Source: Alphaproteobacteria bacterium (GTDB lineage: Bacteria; Pseudomonadota; Alphaproteobacteria; Bin95). From it: a stretch of DNA of 56,109 nucleotides. Positions 20,129 to 29,964 of this stretch are shown here, piece after piece. Location of the stretch: positions 1 to 56,109 of the forward strand of contig JAPORR010000018.1 in assembly GCA_026710105.1 (NCBI GenBank), given 5' to 3'. Numbering within the stretch: the stretch's first letter is position 1; the number at the start of each line of letters is the position of its first letter. Made by a program: the position numbers and the translations under genes. The notes beneath the pieces are model-generated. The model was not told where the DNA came from and did no database searches. It worked only from the letters and a program-made list of their open reading frames with translations.

Positions 20129-21751
20129 TCATTCAACCACCGCGCGAGGCACGACACCGTCGATAGCTTCAGCGAGCTTGTCTGCAACACCCTGCATTTC
20201 TATGACGATCGTGTCCGCCCCCACCCGGCGCAGCTCTTCTGTCCAGTGTTCGTCATGGGCACGGACGATGATGCGCAGACGCGGGAAAATATAGCGTAGA
20301 CGGCCGACAATGACGGCCGCACGAACGGGGTCGTTGAACGCCACGATGACCGCACTTGCGTTCTCGACACCTGCTGACTCCAGCACTTCCGGGCGCACTG
20401 CATCGCCATGAAACACCTCGAAACCCAGCCGGCGACCAGCAGCGATATTGTCCGCATGGACATCGATGCCGACAGGCAGCATCCCCGCCTCGCGCAGCCT
20501 GTCAGCACAATGCCGGCCGGCACGGCCGAAGCCCGCGATGACAACATGGCCGGAATACGCACCCGCCGCCTCGACCCGTTCGCCCGATTGCTGCGCGATA
20601 TCCGGCAGGAGGCGGCGCCCGGCAAAAGCGAGTAGCGGAGTCGCCGCCATGGACAGCGTGACCGCCATGCCGAACAATTGCACATCCGAACTGTCGAGCA
20701 GCTCACGCCCGGCCGCCGCGCCCAGCAGCACGAAACCGAACTCGCCGCCGCCTGCGAGCAACAACCCGACATAAATTGCCCGACCGCGCGGCATGCCGAG
20801 CAGCGTCCCAATTGCAGCGACAAGCACAGTCTTGACGACCAGCAGACCGATCGTGACCGCCGCCAGCGTGCCAGCGCGCGCGACAATTCCACCCGTGTCA
20901 ATCGCCATGCCGACCGTCATGAAAAACAGCCCGAGCAGTAGGCCTCGGAAGGGCTGGATCACGACCTCGACCTGGTGGCGATGGCGGGTATCGGCCAGGA
21001 GCATGCCGGCTAGAAAGGCGCCGAAAGCCATAGAAAGCCCGGCGAGCTCCGTGGCGAGGCCGGCGCCCAGCACGATCAGCAGGGTGAGCGCGGTGAAGGT
21101 TTCGATCTGGTCTGCCCCAGAAACGGGCCCATATATCGGACGCACCACCCAGCGCCCGATGGCAAGGATGCCGGCCACCGCCGCTAGCGCCTTGAGCAAT
21201 GACCAGAAGAGCGCTTCCGCCACCGCTTCAGGCGCCCCGCCGAGCACCAGCGTGATCACAAGAAGCGGGCCGACCGCGATGTCCTGGATCAGCAGTACGG
21301 CGAAGGCGGATCGGCCGGCCTGGCTGGTCAGCTCGCCCCGTTCGGCCAGCAATTGCAGCACCATAGCGGTCGAGGAGAGCGTGAGCGCCGCCGCCACAAC
21401 GACGGCGGCCTGGGGCGGCAATCCGAATGCGATTCCGGCGCCGGTGAACACCGCCATGATCAGTAGGATCTGTAACAAGCCGAGGGCGAATTTCCCGCCT
21501 CCGAGCGCACGCAGGCGGTCGAGCGGCAATTCGAGCCCGACTGTGAACAGCAGGAAAACGACGCCGAACTCTGCCAGCGCCCGGGCGCTGTCGATCCGCT
21601 CGACTAGACCCAACGCATGCGGACCGATGACGGCGCCAGCACCGATATAGCCGAGTACCGCTGCGAGCCTGAGGCGGCGGAATAACGGCGCGGCAACTAC
21701 TGCGGCAAGCAGGAAGATCAGGACGTCAGAGAGATAGCTCGGATGCTCCAT
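20129..21751 (-). CDS. Kef-type cation:proton antiporter with RCK domain
   Basis: This 540-residue inner-membrane protein has about twelve hydrophobic segments forming a CPA2-type Na+/H+ exchanger domain (residues 1 to about 380). A cytoplasmic TrkA-N/RCK nucleotide-binding domain follows ([19 protein letters not shown] from about 400). It resembles KefB/KefC potassium efflux systems. The N-terminal pattern [19 protein letters not shown] and the central [15 protein letters not shown] are typical. No KefF/KefG ancillary gene is next to it. The transported ion cannot be decided from sequence. Confidence 0.9.
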   Translation of the reverse strand: MEHPSYLSDVLIFLLAAVVAAPLFRRLRLAAVLGYIGAGAVIGPHALGLVERIDSARALAEFGVVFLLFTVGLELPLDRLRALGGGKFALGLLQILLIMAVFTGAGIAFGLPPQAAVVVAAALTLSSTAMVLQLLAERGELTSQAGRSAFAVLLIQDIAVGPLLVITLVLGGAPEAVAEALFWSLLKALAAVAGILAIGRWVVRPIYGPVSGADQIETFTALTLLIVLGAGLATELAGLSMAFGAFLAGMLLADTRHRHQVEVVIQPFRGLLLGLFFMTVGMAIDTGGIVARAGTLAAVTIGLLVVKTVLVAAIGTLLGMPRGRAIYVGLLLAGGGEFGFVLLGAAAGRELLDSSDVQLFGMAVTLSMAATPLLAFAGRRLLPDIAQQSGERVEAAGAYSGHVVIAGFGRAGRHCADRLREAGMLPVGIDVHADNIAAGRRLGFEVFHGDAVRPEVLESAGVENASAVIVAFNDPVRAAVIVGRLRYIFPRLRIIVRAHDEHWTEELRRVGADTIVIEMQGVADKLAEAIDGVVPRAVVE

Positions 21752-21822
21752 TCCGGCCCTTCCGGCCCCGTTCGTGTGGGCCGGCCCACGGCGGGTTCAA
21801 CCGCGCCTCACCGAAGCGCTGG

Positions 21823-21996
21823 TCAGCCGGTGCGCTCTAGTGCTGCGATTTCATCCTTCAGCGCGAGCTTACGTTTCTTGAGCATCTGCACTTGCAGGTC
21901 GTCGGCGGTCGAACTGTTCTCGAGAGTACGGATCTCTTCGTCGAGCGCAGCATGCTGCGCGGCCAGCGCTGCCCGGCGGTCCTGCAAGTCCGTCAT
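21823..21996 (-). CDS. DUF465 (YdcH-like) small protein
   Basis: This 57-residue, strongly charged helical protein is of the DUF465/YdcH family, whose function is unknown. The pattern RRAALAAQHAALDEEIRTLE, then LKKRKLALKDEIAALE, is the typical antiparallel helical hairpin. I prefer the ATG at 21996 because AAGAGGA lies at good spacing upstream; an in-frame ATG at 22002 would place that site too close. The ribosome binding site can pair with a complementary copy 60 bases upstream. Confidence 0.85.
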   Translation of the reverse strand: MTDLQDRRAALAAQHAALDEEIRTLENSSTADDLQVQMLKKRKLALKDEIAALERTG

Positions 21997-22004
21997 GCGC
22001 ATTT

Positions 22005-22070
22005 TCCTCTTTGCTGCGATACTGCGGGCACGCCGCCAGCCAGTCCGTTTGCCAGACTGGCCTAAGAGGA
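22005..22070 (-). promoter_or_regulatory. Leader hairpin that could cover the DUF465 ribosome binding site
   Basis: TCCTCTT (22005-22011) and AAGAGGA (22064-22070) are complementary, and inside them GCCAGTC (22039-22045) and GACTGGC (22055-22061) form a second 7-bp stem with a 9-base loop. On the minus-strand transcript the outer pair includes the Shine-Dalgarno of the DUF465 gene. This is a predicted structure only; the outer pair is short and far apart. Confidence 0.3.
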
Positions 22071-22120
22071 GCGGTTTGTCACCCCGCCGGCAGCTATCCC
22101 GGCAATGCGAGGACAAGGCA

Positions 22121-22939
22121 ATGAAATCGATTCTGGTGCCGACCAACGATCTGGACAACCTGGAAAGCGTGTTTGCCGTCGCCGAACGCCTGCGCGCCCG
22201 CATAGACGGCTGGCTCGAAGCCGCACATTTCCACACTGACCCATCCGCCATTATGGCAACCGACGATAGCGGTGCTGCACTGCCGGCACTCGTGGAGCGG
22301 TTCGAACGTGAGGACAGCCGACGCGCCGCCGAGGCACGGCACCTGTTCGATGCGTTCGCCGAGGCTGCTGGACTCGGCGACCGGGCCGTATGGTCTGAGA
22401 GCGAGACCGGCCTCGACAATCTCGGCAACTATGCCCGCGTTTATGATGTCGTGGTCGTCGGCCGTCCCGTCAAGGGCGCCGCCGGCCCGTCCCTCGGCAC
22501 GCTGGAGACGGCACTGTTTGACAGCGGGCAGGTGGTCCTAGTTGTGCCGCCTGGGTCTCCAACCGCACTCGGCCGTAATGTGCTGATCGCGTGGAACGGG
22601 TCTTCGGAGACGGCCCGTACCATACGCGCCGGGCTGGACTTGCTACGTCTTGCCGAAGAAGTGACGGTGCTGACCGTGACTGGCATGACGGTGCCGGGGC
22701 CGACCGGTGAGGCGGTGGCGCGCCAACTCCGCCGCGAGGGTATCGACGCCGGTTCTCTGGTTGTGGAGGCAGGATTGGGGGAAAGCGGCCACAAGACGCT
22801 GGAGATTGCGTCCGAGCGTGATGCCGACCTCTTGGTCAAAGGCGGCTACACCCGCGGCCGGCTGCGCCAAGCACTGTTCGGCGGGCCTACCAATCATATC
22901 CTTTTCAACGCCACCCTCCCGGTACTCATGGCGCATTGA
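22121..22939 (+). CDS. Universal stress protein (two UspA-like halves)
   Basis: This 272-residue cytoplasmic protein starts with the UspA opening MKSILVPTND. The second half begins NVLIAWNGSSETARTIRAGL and ends with the ATP-loop-like pattern LLVKGGYTRGRLRQALFGGPTNHILFNATLPVLMAH, equivalent to GxxGRSRLREFLLGGVTRHVL in other members. The first half is degenerate. Its role is probably general stress tolerance; the ligand and partners are unknown. It is divergent from the DUF465 gene and ends 43 bases before the glycine riboswitch. Confidence 0.88.
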   Translation: MKSILVPTNDLDNLESVFAVAERLRARIDGWLEAAHFHTDPSAIMATDDSGAALPALVERFEREDSRRAAEARHLFDAFAEAAGLGDRAVWSESETGLDNLGNYARVYDVVVVGRPVKGAAGPSLGTLETALFDSGQVVLVVPPGSPTALGRNVLIAWNGSSETARTIRAGLDLLRLAEEVTVLTVTGMTVPGPTGEAVARQLRREGIDAGSLVVEAGLGESGHKTLEIASERDADLLVKGGYTRGRLRQALFGGPTNHILFNATLPVLMAH

Positions 22940-22982
22940 CAAGCCGGCACGGCCTCTGTCACCTTTCCTCTGCCGTAGATCC

Positions 22983-23153
22983 ACGCGGGAGAGTCCGGCG
23001 ATCAAAGCCGGCGCCGAAGGAGCAACCGCCCCGGAAACTCTCAGGCACCCGGACCGCGCGGGGAGGCGACTCTGGAAAGCGGGCGCATACGCCCCACCGA
23101 AGATGTAACGGCGCTGCCGGAATCTTTCAGGTCGGACGGACAGAGGGGGCAGA
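22983..23153 (+). ncRNA. Tandem glycine riboswitch
   Basis: Two consecutive glycine aptamers (gcvT motif) precede gcvT. The first has GGGAGAGTCC near 22988, GCCGAAGGAGCAAC near 23014 and AAACTCTCAGG at 23035-23045. The second has CACCGAAGATGTAAC near 23095, AATCTTTCAGG near 23121-23131 and a closing GGACAGAGGGGG-like strand to about 23150. Such tandem aptamers bind glycine and usually switch on glycine cleavage genes. The distance to the gcvT ribosome binding site (GGAGGG, 23183-23188) is about 30 bases, so translational or transcriptional control is possible. Confidence 0.93.
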
Positions 23154-23196
23154 CGGGCAAGCCGTAAGGCGGGCCCGGACGCCGGAGGGTTCGTCG

Positions 23197-24276
23197 ATGA
23201 CCGACTTGCTGAAGACCCCGCTTCACACCATGCATCTCGCTGCCGGCGCGCGCATGGCGCCGTTTGCCGGCTACGACATGCCACTGCGCTACCTGGAAGG
23301 CAGTGTCGCGGAGCACAACCACGCCCGCAGCCGGGCTGCACTGTTCGATGTCAGTCATATGGGTCAGCTGCGCTTGATGGGCCCGGATGCCGATGCGGCA
23401 CTGGAGACGCTCGTGCCAGGCGATATCCAGGGCCTCGGCGCGGGCACCATGCGCTATACGCTGCTAACGGCTGAGAGCGGCGGTATTCTAGACGACCTGA
23501 TCGTCTCACGCGTGCCGGATGGGCTCGGGGTCGTCGTCAACGCCGCCTGTAAGGAACGGGATACCGAGCATCTTCGCCGTCATCTGGGCGGCAGAGTAGA
23601 CATCATAGCGGAGCCGGACCGGGCGCTGCTCGCCCTGCAGGGGCCGGCAGCAGCGGCAGTGTTGGCGGCCTTCGCGGATCTTCCGTTCATGTCTTGGCGC
23701 GAGGGGAAGGCCTGCGGTGTGCCGGCCCGGGTGTCGCGTTCCGGCTATACAGGCGAGGACGGCTTCGAGCTCTCAGTCGCGGCGGAGGATGCAGAGACGC
23801 TCGCTCAGCGTCTGCTCACCCATGAAGCCGTCGCCTGGGCCGGGCTCGGCGCGCGCGATTCGCTTAGGCTGGAAGCAGGGCTCTGCCTCTACGGCCACGA
23901 TATCGGCGAGGATACGACGCCGCTCGAAGCTGGCCTCGGCTGGACTATGCCAAAACACCGGCGCGTAGAGCGCAATTTCCCCGGGGCGGCGCGAATTCTC
24001 GACACACCGCCTGCCCGCCGCCGAGTCGGCATAAGGCCCGAGGGCCGAGTGATCGCACGCGAAGACACGACGCTACTCGACGAGGCGAACACGCCGGTTG
24101 GCCGCGTGACCAGCGGCGGTTTCGCGCCGGTGCTCGGCGGCCCGATCAGCATGGGTTACCTGCCGGTCGCGCTCGCGGCACCCGGCACGGCACTCACCTT
24201 CGACATCCGTGGGACACTGCGGCCCGGCCGCGTCGTCCCCCTCCCCTTCGTTCCCCACAACTATTTCCGAGGCTGA
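23197..24276 (+). CDS. gcvT: Glycine cleavage system T protein (aminomethyltransferase)
   Basis: GcvT (359 residues) transfers the methylene carbon of glycine from the H protein to tetrahydrofolate and releases ammonia. Features are APFAGYDMPLRY, the ALFDVSHMGQ segment, SGYTGEDGFELSV and the C-terminal VTSGGFAPVLGGPISMGYL. The ATG at 23197 follows GGAGGG and gives normal length. It is the first gene behind the glycine riboswitch, with gcvH eight bases after it. Related GcvT-like domains form the C-terminus of soxA. Confidence 0.97.
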   Translation: MTDLLKTPLHTMHLAAGARMAPFAGYDMPLRYLEGSVAEHNHARSRAALFDVSHMGQLRLMGPDADAALETLVPGDIQGLGAGTMRYTLLTAESGGILDDLIVSRVPDGLGVVVNAACKERDTEHLRRHLGGRVDIIAEPDRALLALQGPAAAAVLAAFADLPFMSWREGKACGVPARVSRSGYTGEDGFELSVAAEDAETLAQRLLTHEAVAWAGLGARDSLRLEAGLCLYGHDIGEDTTPLEAGLGWTMPKHRRVERNFPGAARILDTPPARRRVGIRPEGRVIAREDTTLLDEANTPVGRVTSGGFAPVLGGPISMGYLPVALAAPGTALTFDIRGTLRPGRVVPLPFVPHNYFRG

Positions 24277-24284
24277 GAACTCCT

Positions 24285-24665
24285 ATGGCCGTCAAGACCT
24301 ACTACACGCGCGAACATGAATGGGTGCGGATGGAGGACGGCGTTGCCGTCTGCGGCATCACCGACTACGCGCAATCGCAATTAGGCGACGTCGTCTATAT
24401 CGAATTGCCAGAGGTGGGCGCGCAGATCGCCCGCAATCAGGAAGCTGCTGTGGTCGAGAGTACCAAGGCGGCAAGCGATGTCTATGCGCCGTTGACGGGC
24501 ACGATTGTCGCGGTCAACGACCGGCTGGAGGACTCGCCCGACCTTGTCAACGAGTCTGCCGAGGACCAAGGCTGGTTCTTCCGCATGGAGGTCGGCGACG
24601 AGGGCGAGCTCGGCGAGCTGATGGACGAAGAGGCCTACCGGGCGTTCGCAGAGGAGCTCGACTGA
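24285..24665 (+). CDS. gcvH: Glycine cleavage system H protein
   Basis: GcvH (126 residues) is the lipoyl carrier that shuttles the aminomethyl group between the P, T and L proteins. The lipoyl lysine is Lys61 in [16 protein letters not shown]. The opening YYTREHEWV and the ending with GWFFRMEV are typical. Its TGA overlaps the gcvPA start (TGATG), so the two are translationally coupled. Lipoylation enzymes and the L protein gene are not in the window. Confidence 0.97.
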   Translation: MAVKTYYTREHEWVRMEDGVAVCGITDYAQSQLGDVVYIELPEVGAQIARNQEAAVVESTKAASDVYAPLTGTIVAVNDRLEDSPDLVNESAEDQGWFFRMEVGDEGELGELMDEEAYRAFAEELD

Positions 24666-25981
24666 TGCGCTATCTGCCGATCACCGGCGCAGATCGCGGC
24701 GAGATGCTCCGCGCCATCGGCGCGCCGTCGGTAGAGTCGTTGTTCTCGGACGTGCCGGACGGCGCGCTGCTGACGGAACCGATGGACCTGCCGCTGCATG
24801 CGAGCGAGTTCGAGGTCGAGCAGCGGCTGTCCCGTCTCGCGGCGCAGAACCGGGCAGCGGGCGCAGGTCCCTTCTTTTGCGGAGCCGGCAGCTACCGCCA
24901 TCATGTGCCAGCGTCCGTGGACTACCTCATCCAGCGTGGCGAGTTCCTCACCTCCTACACCCCCTACCAGCCGGAAATCGCCCAAGGCACACTGCAATAT
25001 CTGTTCGAGTTTCAGACCCAGGTGTGCCTGCTGACCGGCATGGAGGTCGCCAACGCTTCAATGTATGATGGCGCGACTGCGGCGGCCGAGGCGGTGACGA
25101 TGGCGAACCGGGTCACCCGGCGCTCGAAGGCGGTCGTCTCCGGCAATCTCCACCCGCATTACCGCGACACGGCCGCGACGCAGGCGCGCTTCCAAGGGTT
25201 TCGGCTGGAGGTCGGTCCGCCCGCGCCGGTGGGTGGCGAGGATCTGGCGTCCAGGATCGACAGCGAGACCTCCTGCGTCGTCGTCCAGTATCCGGATCTG
25301 TTCGGCAATATCGAGGATGTCTCCGAGCTGGCGGAAGCAGCGCATACCAAGGGCGCCCTGCTTGTCGTCGTCGTCACCGAAGTTGTGGCGCTCGGCGCGC
25401 TCAAGCCGCCGGGAGCGATGGGGGCAGACATCGTTGCGGCAGAGGGTCAATCCATAGGCAATGCAATGAATTTCGGCGGGCCCCATCTCGGCCTGTTCGC
25501 GGCCCGCACACGGCATATGCGTCAGATGCCCGGCCGACTGTGCGGCGAGACCGTGGATGCCGAAGGTCGGCGCGGCTATGTACTGACTCTAGCCACGCGC
25601 GAGCAGCATATCCGCCGCGAGCGCGCCACCAGCAATATCTGCACCAATTCCGGCCTTTGCGCGCTCGCCTTCACCATACATTTGACGCTGCTCGGCGAGA
25701 CCGGACTGAAGCGCCTCGCCGCGCTCAACCATGCCGCCACCGTCCGGCTAGCAGACCGGCTTGGCGCACGCGTCATCACTACAGCCTTCTTCAACGAGTT
25801 CACCGTGAGGCTGGACGGTGATGCAGCCGCGGCGGTCGAGCAGTTAGCGACCGACGGCATCCTGGCGGGCGTGCCGGTCTCACGTCTTCATCCAGGCGCG
25901 GGCCTCGACGACCTACTCCTCGTCGCTGTGACTGAGACAAGTGCAAACGATATCGACGCCTTCTCAGAGGCGCTGTCATGA
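24665..25981 (+). CDS. gcvPA: Glycine dehydrogenase (decarboxylating) subunit 1
   Basis: GcvPA (438 residues) is the N-terminal half of the split P protein, which decarboxylates glycine with GcvPB. It starts [15 protein letters not shown] and contains [33 protein letters not shown], and [16 protein letters not shown], all family hallmarks. It carries no PLP lysine; that lies in GcvPB. The start overlaps the gcvH stop by one base and the end overlaps gcvPB by four bases. It is controlled by the upstream riboswitch. Confidence 0.96.
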   Translation: MRYLPITGADRGEMLRAIGAPSVESLFSDVPDGALLTEPMDLPLHASEFEVEQRLSRLAAQNRAAGAGPFFCGAGSYRHHVPASVDYLIQRGEFLTSYTPYQPEIAQGTLQYLFEFQTQVCLLTGMEVANASMYDGATAAAEAVTMANRVTRRSKAVVSGNLHPHYRDTAATQARFQGFRLEVGPPAPVGGEDLASRIDSETSCVVVQYPDLFGNIEDVSELAEAAHTKGALLVVVVTEVVALGALKPPGAMGADIVAAEGQSIGNAMNFGGPHLGLFAARTRHMRQMPGRLCGETVDAEGRRGYVLTLATREQHIRRERATSNICTNSGLCALAFTIHLTLLGETGLKRLAALNHAATVRLADRLGARVITTAFFNEFTVRLDGDAAAAVEQLATDGILAGVPVSRLHPGAGLDDLLLVAVTETSANDIDAFSEALS

Positions 25982-27483
25982 CCGGTAATTCACACAGCAC
26001 AGTTTCCGGCGATTACGGGCTCAGCATCGAGGAACCGCTGATCTTCGAGCAGGACAGCCCTGGCGCCGTCGGCGTGGACTGGCCGGACGCCGATGCCGGT
26101 CCCGACCGGCTGGGCGGCCTTGCGCGCTCTGGTACCATCGGGCTGCCGAGCCTGGCCGAGCCCACGGTCGTGCGCCACTATACCCGGCTCTCACAGAAAA
26201 ATTACGGTATCGACACGGGCCTCTTCCCGCTCGGCTCCTGCACCATGAAACACAATCCGCGCCTGAACGAACGCATGGCGCGGCTGCCGGGCTTCGCCGA
26301 CATCCACCCGCTGCAGCCGGAGAGCACAGTGCAGGGCGCGCTCGCACTTTGCCGCGAACTGCAGCGCTGGCTGACGGTGCTGACCGGCATGCCGGGCGTC
26401 GCGCTCACGCCCGGTGCGGGCGCGCATGGCGAACTCTGCGGCATGATGGCGATCCGCGCCGCATTGGATGCGGGCGGGCCAGCGCAGGCGGATCGGCGGC
26501 GCGTGCTGGTGCCGGACTCCGCACATGGCACCAACCCAGCGACGGCCGCCGCGCTCGGCTTCGAAGTGGTCTCGATCCCAGAGGACGCGCGCGGCCGGGT
26601 CGATCTGGGTCGTTTCGAAGCGCTTGCCGGCGAAGGCAGGGTCGCGGCAGTCATGCTGACCAACCCCAACACCTGCGGCGTGTTCGAGAACGATATCCGC
26701 CGCATCGCGGACACGGTACACACCGCTGGCGGCTACTTCTATTGCGACGGGGCAAATTTCAATGCCATTGTCGGGCGCGTCAGGCCGGGCGATCTCGGCG
26801 TGGACGCCATGCATATCAACTTGCACAAGACCTTTTCGACGCCGCATGGCGGCGGCGGGCCAGGCTCGGGCCCTGTGGTGTTCTCTGAGGCGCTGACGTC
26901 CTACGCGCCGGTGCCGCGGATCGTCGAGGAAGACGGCGTACTCCGCCTGGAGGAGACGCATGACGAGGCCTTCGGGCGCATGAAGGCCTTTCACGGCCAG
27001 ATGGGCATGTTCGTGCGCGCGATGGCCTACATGATGAGCCACGGGGCGGACGGGCTCCGCCAGGTTTCGGGCGACGCCGTGCTGAATGCAAACTACCTGT
27101 TGCGCCGGCTCGAGGATATCTATTCCGCACCCTTTGCACAGTCCGGGCCGGCGATGCACGAGGCACTGTTCGACGACCGCATGCTCCGGGACACGGGTGT
27201 CTCCACACTCGACATCGCCAAGGCGATGATCGATGAGGGTCTGCACCCGATGACGGTCTATTTCCCGCTCGTGGTCCACGGCGCGATGCTAGTCGAGCCG
27301 ACAGAGACCGAAACCCGCGCCAGCCTCGACCGCTTCATCGCCATCATGCGCGGCCTCGCCGAACGCGCGCAGGACGGCGCACCACTCGCCGAAGCTCCCT
27401 TCCACGCCCCGAGACGCCGTTTGGACGAGACGCGCGCGGCACGCAACCCAGTGCTGCGATGGCAGGCGGTGGAACAAGGTTAG
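25978..27483 (+). CDS. gcvPB: Glycine dehydrogenase (decarboxylating) subunit 2
   Basis: GcvPB (501 residues) is the PLP-binding half of glycine decarboxylase. The PLP lysine is Lys284 in [19 protein letters not shown]. Other hallmarks are [20 protein letters not shown] and [16 protein letters not shown]. The ATG overlaps the gcvPA stop (ATGA). The following TPP-enzyme gene begins only 37 bases after the stop, with no visible terminator, so the riboswitch transcript may continue. Confidence 0.96.
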   Translation: MTGNSHSTVSGDYGLSIEEPLIFEQDSPGAVGVDWPDADAGPDRLGGLARSGTIGLPSLAEPTVVRHYTRLSQKNYGIDTGLFPLGSCTMKHNPRLNERMARLPGFADIHPLQPESTVQGALALCRELQRWLTVLTGMPGVALTPGAGAHGELCGMMAIRAALDAGGPAQADRRRVLVPDSAHGTNPATAAALGFEVVSIPEDARGRVDLGRFEALAGEGRVAAVMLTNPNTCGVFENDIRRIADTVHTAGGYFYCDGANFNAIVGRVRPGDLGVDAMHINLHKTFSTPHGGGGPGSGPVVFSEALTSYAPVPRIVEEDGVLRLEETHDEAFGRMKAFHGQMGMFVRAMAYMMSHGADGLRQVSGDAVLNANYLLRRLEDIYSAPFAQSGPAMHEALFDDRMLRDTGVSTLDIAKAMIDEGLHPMTVYFPLVVHGAMLVEPTETETRASLDRFIAIMRGLAERAQDGAPLAEAPFHAPRRRLDETRAARNPVLRWQAVEQG

Positions 27484-27520
27484 CAACAGGCAGCCACGGG
27501 TCCGGACAAGGGGCTAAACC

Positions 27521-29128
27521 ATGACAGATTCGGCCGACTTGATTGCGCAACGGCTGGCCGCGGCCGGCTGCCGCCACGCCTTCGGCATTCCGGGTGGCGA
27601 GGTGATCGCCATCTTAGACGCACTTGACCGGGCCGGCATCCGCGTCTTGCTCGCCCGGCACGAGAATGGCGCGGGCTTCATGGGCGAGGGCGTCCACCAT
27701 AGCGACGGGGCCCCGGCGATTCTGGTCGCCACCATCGGCCCCGGCCTCTCCAATGCCACGACTGTCATCGCCAACGCCTTTCAGGACCGCGTGCCGATGA
27801 TCGTACTGACCGGCTGTATTCCCGCCTCCGAGCAGCACAGCTACACCCACCAGATCTTTGATCATGTGAGGCTGGCGGAAACGGTCGCCAAGGCGGCGTT
27901 CCGGGTTGAGGACGGCATGGCCGGCCTCCTCGCCGACCGCGCCGTTGCACTTGCAACCGAAGGCCGGCCAGGTCCGGTGTTGCTCGATATCCCGATTGAT
28001 GTGCAGACCCGTGAACAGTCCGCGCCGCCGCCGGCCCCGGAGGCAGTGGCAGGCCCGATCGGCCCGGCAGAGGGTCCGGCGCTGGACAAGGCTCGGGCCT
28101 GGCTCGCGGCGGCCCGCCGCCCACTCGTCATCGCTGGCCTCGACGTCACAAATCAGGGTGCAGAAGGGGCCGTAGCAACCTTCTGTCACCGGTTCCGCGC
28201 GCCACTCATCACGACCTACAAAGCGAAGGGCGTGCTGCCGGAAGATGACCTGTTGGCACTCGGCGGCGCTGGGCTCAGCCCGCGCGTGGACCGCCGCCTC
28301 CTGCCGCTCGTAGCCGGATCGGATTGCCTCGTCCTTGCCGGCTACGACCCAATAGAAATGCGCATCGGCTGGCGGGACCCCTGGGCCACAGACGCACGTG
28401 TCATCGACTTGCCGGCCGTCGCCGGCGGCCACGGCATGCACCGAGCCGCGCTGCTCTTTCCGGGCGATGTCGCCGCCGGGCTGGAGGCGCTCGGCCGAGG
28501 CGTATCACCCTGCAGGACTTGGTCGGAGGGAGAGCCGGCGGCGACGCGTGCCGCGCTGCGGGCTGAAAGCGGTCTCGACGAGCATTGGGGCCCGGCGGCA
28601 GTGATTGATATGCTGCGTAAAGTGCTGCCGCGCGACGCCGTGGTGACGACGGACGCGGGCGCGCACCGGATCGTGCTGAGCCAGCTCTACGAATGCTACC
28701 ACCCGCGCGGCCTGCTGCAGTCCACCGGGCTCTGCACCATGGGTGGCGCGCTGCCGCTCGCCATCGGGCGCAAGCTAGCGGAGCCAGAGCGGGCCGTCGT
28801 GGCGACCATGGGCGACGGCGGCCTTGAAATGGTCCTTGGCGAGCTCGCCACCCTCCGCGACCTGGGCCTCGCCCTTCCCATCCTCGTCTTCGCCGACTCG
28901 CAGCTCGGCCTGATCGAGCTAAAGCAGCGCTCGTTGCAACTTCCCAATCTTGCCGTGGACTTCGGCGCCACGGACTTCCCGGCCGTCGCCAGAGCGCTGG
29001 GCGGTGTAGGTGCAAGTGTCTGCGACCGGGCGAGCCTCGCTCGTGAACTCGACGCCGCACTCGCCCGCGACCGCTTCACCGTCATTGCCGCCGAGATCGG
29101 CCGCCGAGCCTATGACGGGCGGATCTGA
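27521..29128 (+). CDS. Thiamine pyrophosphate-binding enzyme, acetolactate synthase-like
   Basis: This 535-residue three-domain TPP enzyme resembles the large subunit of acetolactate synthase and related decarboxylases. The catalytic Glu is in ARHENGAGFMGEG (near residue 47), the central FAD/NAD-like domain spans about 190-330, and the C-terminal TPP-binding motif begins GDGGLEMVLGEL. It ends at ADSQLG, where an Asp stands in place of the usual Asn. No small regulatory subunit follows, so biosynthetic acetolactate synthase is unlikely; a 2-oxoacid decarboxylase or lyase is plausible. The substrate is unknown. It lies between gcvPB (37 bases) and the tRNA-editing gene (119 bases). Confidence 0.82.
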   Translation: MTDSADLIAQRLAAAGCRHAFGIPGGEVIAILDALDRAGIRVLLARHENGAGFMGEGVHHSDGAPAILVATIGPGLSNATTVIANAFQDRVPMIVLTGCIPASEQHSYTHQIFDHVRLAETVAKAAFRVEDGMAGLLADRAVALATEGRPGPVLLDIPIDVQTREQSAPPPAPEAVAGPIGPAEGPALDKARAWLAAARRPLVIAGLDVTNQGAEGAVATFCHRFRAPLITTYKAKGVLPEDDLLALGGAGLSPRVDRRLLPLVAGSDCLVLAGYDPIEMRIGWRDPWATDARVIDLPAVAGGHGMHRAALLFPGDVAAGLEALGRGVSPCRTWSEGEPAATRAALRAESGLDEHWGPAAVIDMLRKVLPRDAVVTTDAGAHRIVLSQLYECYHPRGLLQSTGLCTMGGALPLAIGRKLAEPERAVVATMGDGGLEMVLGELATLRDLGLALPILVFADSQLGLIELKQRSLQLPNLAVDFGATDFPAVARALGGVGASVCDRASLARELDAALARDRFTVIAAEIGRRAYDGRI

Positions 29129-29247
29129 CAAGCGGCAGTATCCTGTTAAGCCCTGGCCACGCTAGGCGGTGCCTTCGCCGGGATAGTCCGGGCAGCCTGG
29201 GCGGCCTATAGTTCGGCGGCGATACATCCCGAACGAAGAGAGGGGCG

Positions 29248-29964
29248 ATGGAACTCGTCTTCCGCAATGATGCCTATGCGCGAGCCTGCGACGCCGTGGT
29301 GACGTCGGCGGAACCCGCCGGCATCGGGCTCGACCGTACTGTGTTCTACCCAACCGGTGGCGGCCAGCCGGGCGATACCGGCCGACTGGTGGATGATACA
29401 GGTGTGGCCTTCGCCGTGCTGCCAGCGGTGAAGGGCGAGACGGATGCAGTCCTGCACCCATTGTCCGAAGGCGTTGCACCGCCCCGAATCGGGGCACGGG
29501 TGCGGGCCGAAATCGACTGGGAGCGGCGCTACCGGCACATGCGCATGCATACCTGCCTTCACCTGCTCTCCGCCGTGGTGGGGGGAGGCGTGACTGGTGG
29601 CGCTGTTGGCGAGTGGAAGAGCCGACTCGATTTCGACCTGCCGGACCCAGTGCTTGACAAGGAGGTGCTGGAGACGGCGCTGAACACGCTAATCGACGCC
29701 GACCATGCTGTAACGGCGCGCTGGATCGACGAGTCCGAACTCGACACCAACCCGGAGCTGGTGCGTACCATGTCCGTGCAACCGCCGCGTGGCGCCGGAC
29801 GGGTGCGCGTGCTGGAGATCGGCCAGGCCGTAGACCTGCAGCCTTGCGGCGGCACCCATGTCGCACGCACCGGCGAGATCGGGCGGGTGCGCATCGGCAA
29901 GATCGAGAAGAAGGGGCGGCGCAACCGACGCATCAATGTCCATCTGGAGGAGGCAGGCGCATGA
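29248..29964 (+). CDS. Alanyl-tRNA editing protein (AlaX-like)
   Basis: This 238-residue free-standing homologue of the AlaRS editing domain should hydrolyse mischarged Ser- or Gly-tRNA(Ala) in trans. The zinc ligands are His101 and His105 in MHTCLHLL, and Cys200 and His204 in LQPCGGTHVA. The N-terminal TVFYPTGGGQPGDTG segment is typical, and length fits the AlaX-M type. The start at 29248 follows GAGAGGGGCG. Its stop overlaps the sulfurtransferase start (ATGA). Its position in a sulfur and glycine gene context is unusual. Confidence 0.88.
   Translation: MELVFRNDAYARACDAVVTSAEPAGIGLDRTVFYPTGGGQPGDTGRLVDDTGVAFAVLPAVKGETDAVLHPLSEGVAPPRIGARVRAEIDWERRYRHMRMHTCLHLLSAVVGGGVTGGAVGEWKSRLDFDLPDPVLDKEVLETALNTLIDADHAVTARWIDESELDTNPELVRTMSVQPPRGAGRVRVLEIGQAVDLQPCGGTHVARTGEIGRVRIGKIEKKGRRNRRINVHLEEAGA

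Noticed and set aside
26191..27279. 362-codon minus-strand open frame opposite gcvPB
   Set aside because: GC-rich antisense shadow; gcvPB is unambiguous on the plus strand.
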